From Xanthobacteraceae bacterium (GTDB taxonomy: Bacteria; Pseudomonadota; Alphaproteobacteria; Rhizobiales; Xanthobacteraceae), in the NCBI GenBank assembly GCA_028290465.1, contig JAQGJU010000069.1:1-52607 (forward strand): DNA of 52,607 bases, written 5' to 3'. Both the position numbers and the translations under genes were made by a program. This document shows, one piece after another, positions 8,466 through 17,284 of this stretch; position 1 is the first letter of the stretch, and the number at the start of each line of letters is the position of its first letter. The notes under the pieces are model-generated. The model was not told the DNA's origin, did not search any database, and was given only the letters and a program-made list of their open reading frames with translations.

Positions 8466-8532
8466 GGGCATGATCTTTTCCGAAAACCGGCTTCCAGCCC
8501 GGATCAAGTCCGGGCAGGCTTTTTCGGGACCA
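8466..8532 (-). repeat. Family A repeat variant with inserted hairpin, copy 3 (inverted)
   Basis: Read on the minus strand this matches the copy at 7801-7867, including the extra GGACTTGATCC hairpin. It lies between the convergent ends of the 149-residue gene and the M1 peptidase gene and may serve as a shared terminator. Confidence 0.75.
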
Positions 8533-8536
8533 AGCC

Positions 8537-11209
8537 CTACCGCGTCTTCCGCGCCTTCAACCATGCATCGAGCACCGGCACAACGCGCGGCTTGATGGCG
8601 GCGCGCATTTCAATGAAGTCCGCCGATTTGTCGGCCTCGAACTGCGCGGCTTTGCTGGCCCGTGAGCCTTCCGCCCAGCGCACTTCATAGGCGGTACGGG
8701 GATTGGCGGACGGCCGTGCCGCATAGCCCAGCAGGTTGGTGCGCTCGGTTTCGGTGGCGCGGGCCAGCAACTGCTTTTGCTGCTTGAGCACTAGCGCCCA
8801 GATCCGGTCCGGGTCGTCGCTGCCATCCACCGCCTGATTGATGAAGTTGGATAGCTGTCCGGACGGCAGCCTGTCGTCGGTACGGGCGATGTCGATCGCG
8901 CGCGCGCCGAGCGCCGGATCGGCCGCGTTCGCCAACGCGAAGTAATAACGCAGCTTGTCTTCGGAACTTTGCGCCGCGCGCGCCAGCCGCAACAAGGCGT
9001 CGAATGTTTGCCGGTCCGCCGCATGGCCGACCACATTGACGACCGGCGTCAGCAATTCCGGATTCAAGGATTTGGCGTCCCGCTCGAACTGGCGAAACCG
9101 TCGGCGCGCTTCGGCGATCGTGTCCGGATCGCTGAACAGCCCGAGCGTCTCAATGGCACGTACACGCAGCAGCAGAGTTTCGGCGCTGTCGTCCGCGCGC
9201 GGGTCCCAGCCGAGCCGGGCCAGCAGCGGCCGGAATAGCGTATGCACATAGGCATTGAATGCCGCACGGGTTTTCGTGCCGTCCAGCAGCCCATCGATAT
9301 TGCCGAGCGTCGCGGATACGCTTTGCCACACGGCCAATTCCGGCTCGTTTGCCAACTGCGTGGTCAAATCCAAATAGGGACCGATATCGAGCCTCCCGGC
9401 CTGCACCATCGCCCACGTATCGGATAACAGGTTGGTGCGGTCGGCCGCGTCCAGGTCGCGAAAGCGCCGAGCGAGCGCGGCGAAAGCCTCGTCGTCATAC
9501 TGAACGCGGTAATAACCGGCATCGCCGAAATTGGCCTTCACCGGCTGGCCGCAACCCGGAAACGTGACCCGCGCCGGCGCGTCGCCGACCAGCACCGACT
9601 GCGTACCGGCCACGCCCGGCCGGCCGAGCACCACCGGCACCTGCCATGTGCGTTTCTCGGCGTAGGGGTTATTCAGGCTGAAGCGTTCCTGCCGCAGCGT
9701 CGCTTCGGTGGTACCGTCGACGCATCGCGCCGAGACATGGATCAGCGGAATGCCGGGCTGATCGATGAAGCTCGCGGCGATTTTGGCAATCGGAGCACCC
9801 GACGCCTCCGTCAGCGCCGCCCACAGATCGGCCGTCGTCGTGTTCGAATAGGCGTGCTTTCGCATATAGGCCCGCAACCCATCGCGGAATTTTTCCTCGC
9901 CGACGAAAGCTTCGAGCATGCGGATGAACGCATAACCCTTGTCATAGGTGATGGTGTCGAAGGCGGTGCGGGCGGCTCGTCCATCGGCGATGTCCTGCTG
10001 CACCGCATGGCTGGTGCGCACCGCGTCGGACCGCATCACGTATTCCTTGGTGGCATTCGCGCGCAGCGGCAGTTTCCAGCTTGGATTGAAATGGTCGGTG
10101 ACCTTGCGCTCCATCCAGGACGCAAAGCCTTCATTGAGCCACAGATTGTCCCACCAGGCCGGCGTGACCAGATTGCCGAACCACTGATGCGCGGTTTCGT
10201 GTGCCAGCAGGATGAAAATGGCTTCGCGCGTCTGCTGCGACGAACTCGCGGCGTCGAACAGCAGCACGTTTTCGACATAGGTGCTGGCGCCCCAGTTTTC
10301 CATCGCCTCGAATGTGTCGATGGCGCCCGGCACGGCGATGTTGTCGAGCTTCGGCAGCGGGTAGGGCACGCCGAAATAGTCGGACAGATAGGTCAGGACA
10401 TGCACGCTGGCATCGAGCGCGTAACGGCCCTTCTCGATGCGGTCTTTCGGCGCCACGATGCCGAGATCGACGCCGTTGACGGTGCGCTGCAGCCGTGCCA
10501 GTTCGCCGGCCGACAGCACCACCAGATAGCTGGACATCACCGGCGTCGTGGTGAAGGTAATTTTCTTTTTGTCGGTCCCAATCGGCTCTTCGCGCGCGAC
10601 CAGTGTGTTCGAATACGCGCTGAAGGTGGCCGGAACCAGCGCCGACAGCGTGAAGGTCGCCTTGAAGACTGGTTCGTCCCAACCCGGAAACATGCGCCGC
10701 GCGAAATCCGGCTGCATCTGCGTCGACAGCATGCGCCGCTCGCCCTGCGGCGTGTCGTATTTCATGTAGTAGAACCCGGTCGGCTCGGACGTGATCTTGC
10801 CCGCATAGCTGGCGGTCAGCAGATGTCGGCCGGCCGCGAGGCGCGACGGCAGTTGCAACTGTACGTTCTGCGTCGCCGCATTGGGCGTGACCTTCGCGGG
10901 CATACCGCCGATCGTCACGCTGCCGAAGGTCAAAGCCTGCGCACTCAGCGTGAGGCTGTCGGTCGGCTCCAGCACGTCGATGTCGATCTCGACTTTTCCC
11001 GTAAAGCCGATGTCTTCCTTGCCGTCGGCCGTCGCGAGCTTCGCCAGATCCGGCACGATATCGATGCGATAGGCGACCGGCCGGACATGCTTGGGCAGCG
11101 TGCCCGGCGTCGCCGCGTAGCTGAATGGCTCCTCGGCATGGACCGGAGCGCCGGACACAAAGACATTCACCGCGAACGCGGCGATCAACAGCAATCCACG
11201 CACGCGCAT
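8537..11209 (-). CDS. Exported M1-family zinc aminopeptidase
   Basis: This 890-residue protein has a signal peptide at 1-25 (VSGAPVHAEE). The M1 order is clear: an N-terminal beta-saddle domain, the substrate-gating EAMENWGA segment (GAMEN variant) near residue 300, the zinc site HETAHQW with the second glutamate in WLNEGFASW at about 335-360, and a C-terminal ERAP1-like helical domain to the end. The enzyme removes N-terminal residues from peptides, here in the periplasm. Puromycin-sensitive aminopeptidase or ERAP-like proteins are the nearest well-known relatives; it is not the short cytosolic PepN type. The start is supported by GGAGACAA before the ATG. Confidence 0.9.
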   Translation of the reverse strand: MRVRGLLLIAAFAVNVFVSGAPVHAEEPFSYAATPGTLPKHVRPVAYRIDIVPDLAKLATADGKEDIGFTGKVEIDIDVLEPTDSLTLSAQALTFGSVTIGGMPAKVTPNAATQNVQLQLPSRLAAGRHLLTASYAGKITSEPTGFYYMKYDTPQGERRMLSTQMQPDFARRMFPGWDEPVFKATFTLSALVPATFSAYSNTLVAREEPIGTDKKKITFTTTPVMSSYLVVLSAGELARLQRTVNGVDLGIVAPKDRIEKGRYALDASVHVLTYLSDYFGVPYPLPKLDNIAVPGAIDTFEAMENWGASTYVENVLLFDAASSSQQTREAIFILLAHETAHQWFGNLVTPAWWDNLWLNEGFASWMERKVTDHFNPSWKLPLRANATKEYVMRSDAVRTSHAVQQDIADGRAARTAFDTITYDKGYAFIRMLEAFVGEEKFRDGLRAYMRKHAYSNTTTADLWAALTEASGAPIAKIAASFIDQPGIPLIHVSARCVDGTTEATLRQERFSLNNPYAEKRTWQVPVVLGRPGVAGTQSVLVGDAPARVTFPGCGQPVKANFGDAGYYRVQYDDEAFAALARRFRDLDAADRTNLLSDTWAMVQAGRLDIGPYLDLTTQLANEPELAVWQSVSATLGNIDGLLDGTKTRAAFNAYVHTLFRPLLARLGWDPRADDSAETLLLRVRAIETLGLFSDPDTIAEARRRFRQFERDAKSLNPELLTPVVNVVGHAADRQTFDALLRLARAAQSSEDKLRYYFALANAADPALGARAIDIARTDDRLPSGQLSNFINQAVDGSDDPDRIWALVLKQQKQLLARATETERTNLLGYAARPSANPRTAYEVRWAEGSRASKAAQFEADKSADFIEMRAAIKPRVVPVLDAWLKARKTR

Positions 11210-11256
11210 GTTTGTCTCCGTCGGGTCTGCGCCTGATTCTGTGTGATGCGTAAAGT

Positions 11257-12384
<1,128 letters not shown>

Positions 12385-12490
12385 AGTCACCTCCGGATCT
12401 AGCCGCGACCAGATGCCGGCGGCGCGATGAATCACGAGGCGATAACACTACCGCATGTCAGGACGAAGGGGATACCGGCCACTGAAATGC

Positions 12491-12533
12491 TTTGGGCCGC
12501 GACCCGATTCTTGGAATCGGAACGCGGCCCAAA
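12491..12533. repeat. Palindrome of family B, copy 2; probable bidirectional terminator
   Basis: The stems TTTGGGCCGCG/CGCGGCCCAAA and CCGATTC/GAATCGG are separated by 2-base internal mismatches and close on a TTG loop. It lies between the end of the minus-strand small membrane gene and the upstream side of frmA. The T- and A-rich ends would let it terminate on either strand. Confidence 0.7.
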
Positions 12534-12575
12534 AAACTCAACCGCAAGAGCGGATGCGGAACTTGTCGTGTGCGG

Positions 12576-12788
12576 TTAGACCGCCGGCGCGCCCGGGATC
12601 TTGGCGATGGCCTTTGGCTCGGTGATGCGGACCGCGATGTACCAAGCAATGACCAGGACCGCGAAGAACAGCGCCAGGAACGTCGGCAGGCCGATCAGCG
12701 GGAAGGTCTTATCGATATAATATGCCAGGCCGTAGGCGAGAACGTCGCACACCAAGACGACCGCGACATAGACGAGCAGCAGAACCAT
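12576..12788 (-). CDS. Small two-helix membrane protein
   Basis: This 70-residue protein has two transmembrane helices (about 2-22, VLLLVYVAVVLVCDVLAYGL, and about 35-55, LPTFLALFFAVLVIAWYIAV) and a short basic tail ending PGAPAV. The start at 12788 is strongly supported by GGAGGAATTTC before the ATG. No family is recognised. It appears to be monocistronic. Confidence 0.65.
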   Translation of the reverse strand: MVLLLVYVAVVLVCDVLAYGLAYYIDKTFPLIGLPTFLALFFAVLVIAWYIAVRITEPKAIAKIPGAPAV

Positions 12789-12910
12789 TGAAATTCCTCC
12801 GGCCGCACGTCGAGAGCCCTCGATAAGGGGCAGGGCGGCTGCGGCAGCATGACGCACCACCGCGCAAATTGCTATAGCTAAACGAGAAATCTTTTACGTT
12901 CGGCCACAAC

Positions 12911-12928
12911 CGATTGCAATTTAAGATT
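12911..12928 (-). promoter_or_regulatory. Tandem GATTGCA motif upstream of the small membrane gene
   Basis: GATTGCA occurs at 12912-12918 and again 13 bases later, inside an AT-rich stretch between the thioesterase stop codon and the small membrane gene. The position and spacing are compatible with an operator or promoter. No regulator is known to me. Confidence 0.25.
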
Positions 12929-12933
12929 GCATA

Positions 12934-13335
12934 TCAGCTATCTCGCCCCTTCAGGACCATTTGGGTCTGGGTCACCAGCGCGCACAGCCGGCCATCGCCC
13001 CGGGTGATACGGGTCTGCCACACCATGGTGGTGCGGCCGCGATGCAGCGGCGTGCATTCCGCATAGGCGGTGTCGCCGGCCGGAACGGCGGCGAAGAAAT
13101 TGGTCTTGCTCTCGATGGTCGTCGTGGTCGTGCCTTCGGGCAGGTTGGCCACGGTGGCGGTGCCGCCGAGATTGTCGGCCAGCGCCATGATGGCGCCGCC
13201 ATGCAGGATGCCGAAGCGGTTGCCGAGTTCGGCCCGTACCGGCAGTTCGGCCGTGACCTTGTCGGCGGACAGCAGAGTGATCTTCATGCCGATCAGTTCG
13301 GCGAAGGGCGGCTGGATTTCGGCATCGGCGCGCAT
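12934..13335 (-). CDS. PaaI-family hotdog thioesterase
   Basis: This 133-residue protein has the PaaI/YdiI hotdog fold signature: GNRFGILHGGAIMALADNLGG at about 38-58 contains the HGG turn and the acidic Asp on the following helix, both catalytic in the family. Later strands read TTIESKTNFFAAVPAGD and MVWQTRITRGDGRLCALVTQTQ. Members hydrolyse acyl- or aryl-CoA thioesters as homotetramers in the cytosol. No phenylacetate genes are nearby, so the substrate is open. The start is supported by AAGGAG. Confidence 0.85.
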   Translation of the reverse strand: MRADAEIQPPFAELIGMKITLLSADKVTAELPVRAELGNRFGILHGGAIMALADNLGGTATVANLPEGTTTTTIESKTNFFAAVPAGDTAYAECTPLHRGRTTMVWQTRITRGDGRLCALVTQTQMVLKGRDS

Positions 13336-13406
13336 GCGGGCTCCTTTGTGGCCGTGTGATCACGGCGGAGACTGAGTTACCGCAGCATGCTCAGGTGCTC
13401 AACCAT

Positions 13407-14756
13407 TCACCGCACGCGATTGCCGCGCACCGTCAGATTCGCATAGCGCTCGGCGCCCTCGCGCGACAGATCGCCGGTGATGACCTTGTGATGCTCCATG
13501 CCGACCACCGCGCCGCGCCGCGACTCGGCGATCAGATTGTCGACGATCAATGCCGCGCCGGCGCCGGGCGTCACCGAGACGGCGATGCCGATGCCGGACT
13601 GCCGCACGATATTGTCGGTGATCGAAACATCCCGCAGATGCGCGCCCCAGCCGGCCGAGATGCCGTACAGCGGCGCGTTCTCGACCACATTGCCGGTGAC
13701 CAGCGTATCGGCTTCGACGCTGATGCCGGTGCCGTTGGCGTCGTTGTTCTGCGTGCCGGGCGCGGGGCCGAGCGTCAGGTTGCGCACCAGATTGCCCTGT
13801 ACGACGGCGAGCCGGCCGCCTTCGTTGAAATTGGTCACCGAGATGCCGACGGCGGCGCCGTCGACCGTATTGTTGACGATCACCGCGCCCTGAAAGCCGA
13901 ACTCGGCATACAGCGCGACTTCGAGCGAGCCTGTGCAGATATTGCCGGAGATCTGCAAATTCGATGCGGTGTTGCCGCGCACCGCCGAGAACGCCGACTG
14001 CGAGATGCGGTTGTTGCGCACGATGACGTTGTCGGCGCGGAATACGTTGATGGCATTGCCGTTCTGCCCGGAGCCACCGGCCTTCGCGTTGGTGTTCTCG
14101 ATGCGGTTGTCGGCCACGATGGTGCCGTCGTCACTCGCTTGCGAGCGCCAGACCTGAATGCCGTTATTGCCGGCATCGCGAATGGAGTTGCCGGTGATGG
14201 TGAGGCCGGCGGCGTCGTTTGAAAAGATTGCCGCATGGCCCGGTGCCGTGATGGTGTTGCCGGTCACATCCCCGGCGACGTCGTTCAGCATCAGCGCATG
14301 GCCGCCGGCGCCGACGAATTCGCAGTCGATCACCCGCACGCCGCGTCCCTGGTTCAGTTGGACGAGGCCGCGGCCGTCCGGCGGACGCGTGCCGCCGCCG
14401 TCGAAGGTGAGGCCGCGCAATTCGACATGGTCGGCGCCGCGCGCGCCGGTCAGCGTGGCGCCGCCGACGAACACGAGACGGGTGACGCCGCGCACGCCGA
14501 CCATCTTGGCTTTGGCCGGCAGCGTGAGATTTCCGGTCCGGTAGGTGCCGGGCGGCAGCAGCAGCGGCGCGCCGCTGGCAGCGGCCCGATCGATCGCGCG
14601 TTGCAAGGCCTGGGTCTGAGGTTCGTTGCTGTTCGGTCGCAAGCCGGCTTGGCCGGCGTCAATGCCGGGCGCTGCCCGCGCGGCGCCTGTGCCGATAGCC
14701 AGCGTGGCCGCGCTGGCGGCCGTGGCGGCGAGTAAATGGCGGCGGTCAACAATCAC
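13407..14756 (-). CDS. Tat-exported right-handed beta-helix repeat protein (TIGR03808-type)
   Basis: This 449-residue protein begins with a twin-arginine signal (DRRHLLAATAASAATL, cleavage near ARA). The mature part starts with a pectate-lyase-like entry segment and then a long run of imperfect 20-25-residue coils rich in N and V/I (for example ITGNSIRDAGNNGIQVW, VIVRNNRISQSAF), typical of a parallel beta helix. This matches the TIGR03808 family found mainly in Rhizobiales. The function is unknown; a polysaccharide-binding or lyase role is possible from the fold. The start codon is GTG at 14756. Confidence 0.8.
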   Translation of the reverse strand: MIVDRRHLLAATAASAATLAIGTGAARAAPGIDAGQAGLRPNSNEPQTQALQRAIDRAAASGAPLLLPPGTYRTGNLTLPAKAKMVGVRGVTRLVFVGGATLTGARGADHVELRGLTFDGGGTRPPDGRGLVQLNQGRGVRVIDCEFVGAGGHALMLNDVAGDVTGNTITAPGHAAIFSNDAAGLTITGNSIRDAGNNGIQVWRSQASDDGTIVADNRIENTNAKAGGSGQNGNAINVFRADNVIVRNNRISQSAFSAVRGNTASNLQISGNICTGSLEVALYAEFGFQGAVIVNNTVDGAAVGISVTNFNEGGRLAVVQGNLVRNLTLGPAPGTQNNDANGTGISVEADTLVTGNVVENAPLYGISAGWGAHLRDVSITDNIVRQSGIGIAVSVTPGAGAALIVDNLIAESRRGAVVGMEHHKVITGDLSREGAERYANLTVRGNRVR

Positions 14757-14831
14757 GGCGGCGCTCCTGACGGACTACCGCTTAAGATAAGGCGCAAACG
14801 TTCATTCCGCCGTGAGACACGCGCGACACGG

Positions 14832-15428
14832 TTAACGCCGCCGCGCCGCCGATACCAAGGCGACCAGCACCGCCTCGACCGCCCGCAGCGCATTCGGCCG
14901 CAGCGGAATGTGCACGAATTGCACCAGCGGTCCGTCGTCGCGCGAAGCTGGGTCCAGCGCCCGCCAGTACAGATCGTTGCAGAGATACGCGCCGGCATCG
15001 CGCGACAGCCGCGCCGGAAGACCGCTGGTTCGGGCCGCCGCCAGCAGCCGCCAGAACGGCGCATGGCCGCGGCGCGCCGACGCGGCGCCGCGTTCGATGA
15101 CGCGGCGCTCCGGCACGAAGCCGTCGATGTCCGGATAGACCAGGGTGCGGATGTTGCGGGCGCGGGTCTCGATCCGCAGATATTTGGTGCGGGCGGCCAA
15201 GCCCAGCATCAGCACCGCGTCGGGCCGATGCCGCGCGATCAATTCGGGCCATTGCCGGGCGACCGCCGCGTAGCTGGTCGGGAACACATGCGCGACCAGC
15301 CGCACGTTCGACAGCGCCGGCCGGCGTGTTTTGGCCAGCGCGCGCGCCAATGGTCCGCTTGGATTGAACGGCGCGCCCGGAAAGCGGCCGAAGCCGGTGA
15401 TCAGAACGGTCGGCCGGGCATCGCTCAC
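14832..15428 (-). CDS. pcp: Pyroglutamyl-peptidase-like protein (peptidase C15)
   Basis: This 198-residue protein is the usual length for peptidase C15. The catalytic triad is recognisable: Glu87 in RIETRARN, Cys150 in AGAYLCNDLYW and His173 in VQFVHIPLRP. The N-terminal LITGFGRFPG.PFNPS is the family opening. The enzyme removes N-terminal pyroglutamate from peptides in the cytosol. The GTG start at 15428 overlaps the meaB stop codon by four bases, so the two genes are translationally coupled. The link to meaB is not metabolically obvious. The sequence is diverged enough that activity on another lactam is possible. Confidence 0.8.
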   Translation of the reverse strand: MSDARPTVLITGFGRFPGAPFNPSGPLARALAKTRRPALSNVRLVAHVFPTSYAAVARQWPELIARHRPDAVLMLGLAARTKYLRIETRARNIRTLVYPDIDGFVPERRVIERGAASARRGHAPFWRLLAAARTSGLPARLSRDAGAYLCNDLYWRALDPASRDDGPLVQFVHIPLRPNALRAVEAVLVALVSAARRR

Positions 15429-16423
15429 AGCTCCAGCGCCTTCGCGATCTGCTCGACCGCGGCGGTCGGAGACAAGGTGCCGGCCGCAACACTGGATTCG
15501 ATCTTCGGCAATTTGGCACGGATGGCCGGATCGGACCGCAGCCGCGCGAACAGCCGTTCCTCCAGCATCGTCCACATCCATTTCACTTGTTGGGTGCGCC
15601 GGATCTGCGCGATCTCGCCCGACGCCGTGAGACGGTTACGATGCTCGATCACTTTCGACCACAGATACTCGACACCGGTGGCGGTGAGCGCCGAATAGGT
15701 CACGACCGGCGGCGTCCAGTTGGTCGAGCGCGGCGTCAGGATATGCAGCGCGGCGCGATATTCGGCGGCCGCCAGCTTGGCGCGCGAGACATTGTCGCCA
15801 TCGGCCTTGTTGACGGCGATCATGTCGGCGAGTTCGACGAGGCCCTTCTTGATACCCTGCAATTCGTCGCCGGCGCCCGGCAGCATCAGGGCCAGAAAGA
15901 AATCCGTCATGTCGGCGACGGCGGTTTCCGACTGTCCGATACCGACGGTCTCGACCAGCACCACGTCGTAGCCGGCGGCCTCGCACAGCAGCATGGTTTC
16001 GCGCGTTTTCGCCGCGACGCCGCCGAGCGTGCCGGACGCAGGCGAAGGGCGGATGAAGGCGTTCGGATCGATGGCGAGTTGCGCCATGCGGGTTTTGTCG
16101 CCGAGGATCGAACCGCCGGTGCGGCTCGACGACGGATCGACCGCCAGCACCGCGACCTTATGGCCCTGCGCGGTCAGGAAATGGCCGAGCGTGTCGATCG
16201 AGGTCGATTTGCCGACACCCGGCGCGCCCGTGATGCCGACCCGGATGGCGTTGCCGGTGTCGGGCAGCAGTTCCTGGATCAGCGCCGCGGCGGCGGCGCG
16301 GTGGTCGGCGCGCTTGCTCTCGATCAGCGTGATGGCGCGCGCCAGCACCGCGCGGTCGCCGGCGCGGATGTCACGGGCGAGGGCCGGGATGTCGGGCTGA
16401 CTTGGAGCCGTACTTGAAGCCAT
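15425..16423 (-). CDS. meaB: Methylmalonyl-CoA mutase-associated GTPase MeaB
   Basis: This 332-residue G3E-type GTPase protects and reloads adenosylcobalamin in methylmalonyl-CoA mutase. Visible motifs: P-loop GAPGVGKST at 66-74, the switch region VDPSSSRTGGSILGDKTRM, VLVETVGIGQSE, and the base-specificity motif NKADG. The C-terminal dimerisation helix is present. The partner mutase genes lie 4-9 kb further along on the same strand (mutB, mutA) rather than adjacent. The start is supported by GAAGG. It is followed by a 4-base overlap with the peptidase gene. Confidence 0.93.
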   Translation of the reverse strand: MASSTAPSQPDIPALARDIRAGDRAVLARAITLIESKRADHRAAAAALIQELLPDTGNAIRVGITGAPGVGKSTSIDTLGHFLTAQGHKVAVLAVDPSSSRTGGSILGDKTRMAQLAIDPNAFIRPSPASGTLGGVAAKTRETMLLCEAAGYDVVLVETVGIGQSETAVADMTDFFLALMLPGAGDELQGIKKGLVELADMIAVNKADGDNVSRAKLAAAEYRAALHILTPRSTNWTPPVVTYSALTATGVEYLWSKVIEHRNRLTASGEIAQIRRTQQVKWMWTMLEERLFARLRSDPAIRAKLPKIESSVAAGTLSPTAAVEQIAKALEL

Positions 16424-16483
16424 GGCGCCTTCAGGCTGGCGGGATGTTCAATGGCGCTCGGAACGCCGCGGACGCTCGCACGA

Positions 16484-17035
16484 TTATTTATCGTCGCCGA
16501 TCCGGATTGCCAACGCGCCACGCGGATGTCGTTTGGCGGCGGTGGCGCGGGCGAGGCCCATCACCTGCTCGGGCGTCGTCACCCGGCAGCCTGATGGCGC
16601 CGCGCAGAACTTCGCCCGCGTCGCGGCGTCGGCATCGTCCTCATCGACGGGATTGACCAGATAGACGCCCTCGGCGGCCTGCCGCAGGACCGCGTACTCG
16701 ACCTTGTGGTCCGGCCGTCCGTCGATCACCTGCGCGACGAGGTCATTGCCGTCCAGCGGATGGAAGGTCAGGGAATTGTCTTTATGTAAATCGGGCCCGA
16801 TGGCGGTGTAACGGGTGCCGTTCCATCGCAATTGCATAAGGCTCGGATCGTGCGCGGCGCCACCACGTAAGCTGTAGAACTGGAACTTGGCGCCATCGCC
16901 GAACGGCTGCTGGCTTTGGCCAAGAACCGGTGCTTCCGACGTCACACAGCCGGACAGCGCCAACATCGCGGCAAGGCAAATGGCGATGCGAATGACCGTG
17001 TCGCGAACGATAGTGTGGAGGAGGCTTTGAGCCAT
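16484..17035 (-). CDS. Lipoprotein of unknown function
   Basis: This 183-residue protein has a lipoprotein signal (hydrophobic stretch then LSGC, acylated Cys near 30). The mature part has a beta-rich look (FQFYSLRGGAAHD, QLRWNGTRYTAIGPD, TFHPLDGNDLVAQVID) and one likely disulfide pair, KFCAAPSGC. No family is recognised. ATG at 17035 with AAGGA four bases before it is preferred over a TTG four codons upstream. Confidence 0.65.
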   Translation of the reverse strand: MAQSLLHTIVRDTVIRIAICLAAMLALSGCVTSEAPVLGQSQQPFGDGAKFQFYSLRGGAAHDPSLMQLRWNGTRYTAIGPDLHKDNSLTFHPLDGNDLVAQVIDGRPDHKVEYAVLRQAAEGVYLVNPVDEDDADAATRAKFCAAPSGCRVTTPEQVMGLARATAAKRHPRGALAIRIGDDK

Positions 17036-17165
17036 GGTGTCCTTCAAATCGGCATTGGCGAGTGAATGTGATCGGCCGGGTTCCGCCTATTGGTATAACG
17101 GCATCGTAATTGGGTTCACGCCAGGGCACCAGCGGAACCCGTCAAAATTATCTTTTAAAATCAAT

Positions 17166-17223
17166 GATATGTGACTTTTTCGACACGTCGGCGAGTTTTA
17201 GTTAACGATACGTGAACTTTTCG
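17166..17223 (+). promoter_or_regulatory. Direct 17-bp repeat upstream of the SGNH hydrolase gene
   Basis: GATATGTGACTTTTTCG (17166-17182) and GATACGTGAACTTTTCG (17207-17223) share 14 of 17 bases and are 41 bases apart start to start, about four helical turns. A TTAA-N7-TGAAC sequence at 17202-17217, one base off the CtrA consensus TTAA-N7-TTAAC, overlaps the second copy. The stretch is AT-rich and lies 60-120 bases before the ATG at 17285. Candidate operator only. Confidence 0.35.
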
Positions 17224-17284
17224 TGCCGCTCGCGCGACCAAGCCCTATCATAGATCCCGGGTGTGGATTGCGGCGGAGTCGGTC

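Noticed and set aside
9737-11236. A 499-codon plus-strand open frame opposite the M1 aminopeptidase gene.
   Set aside because: Antisense shadow with no ribosome site and no recognisable domain.
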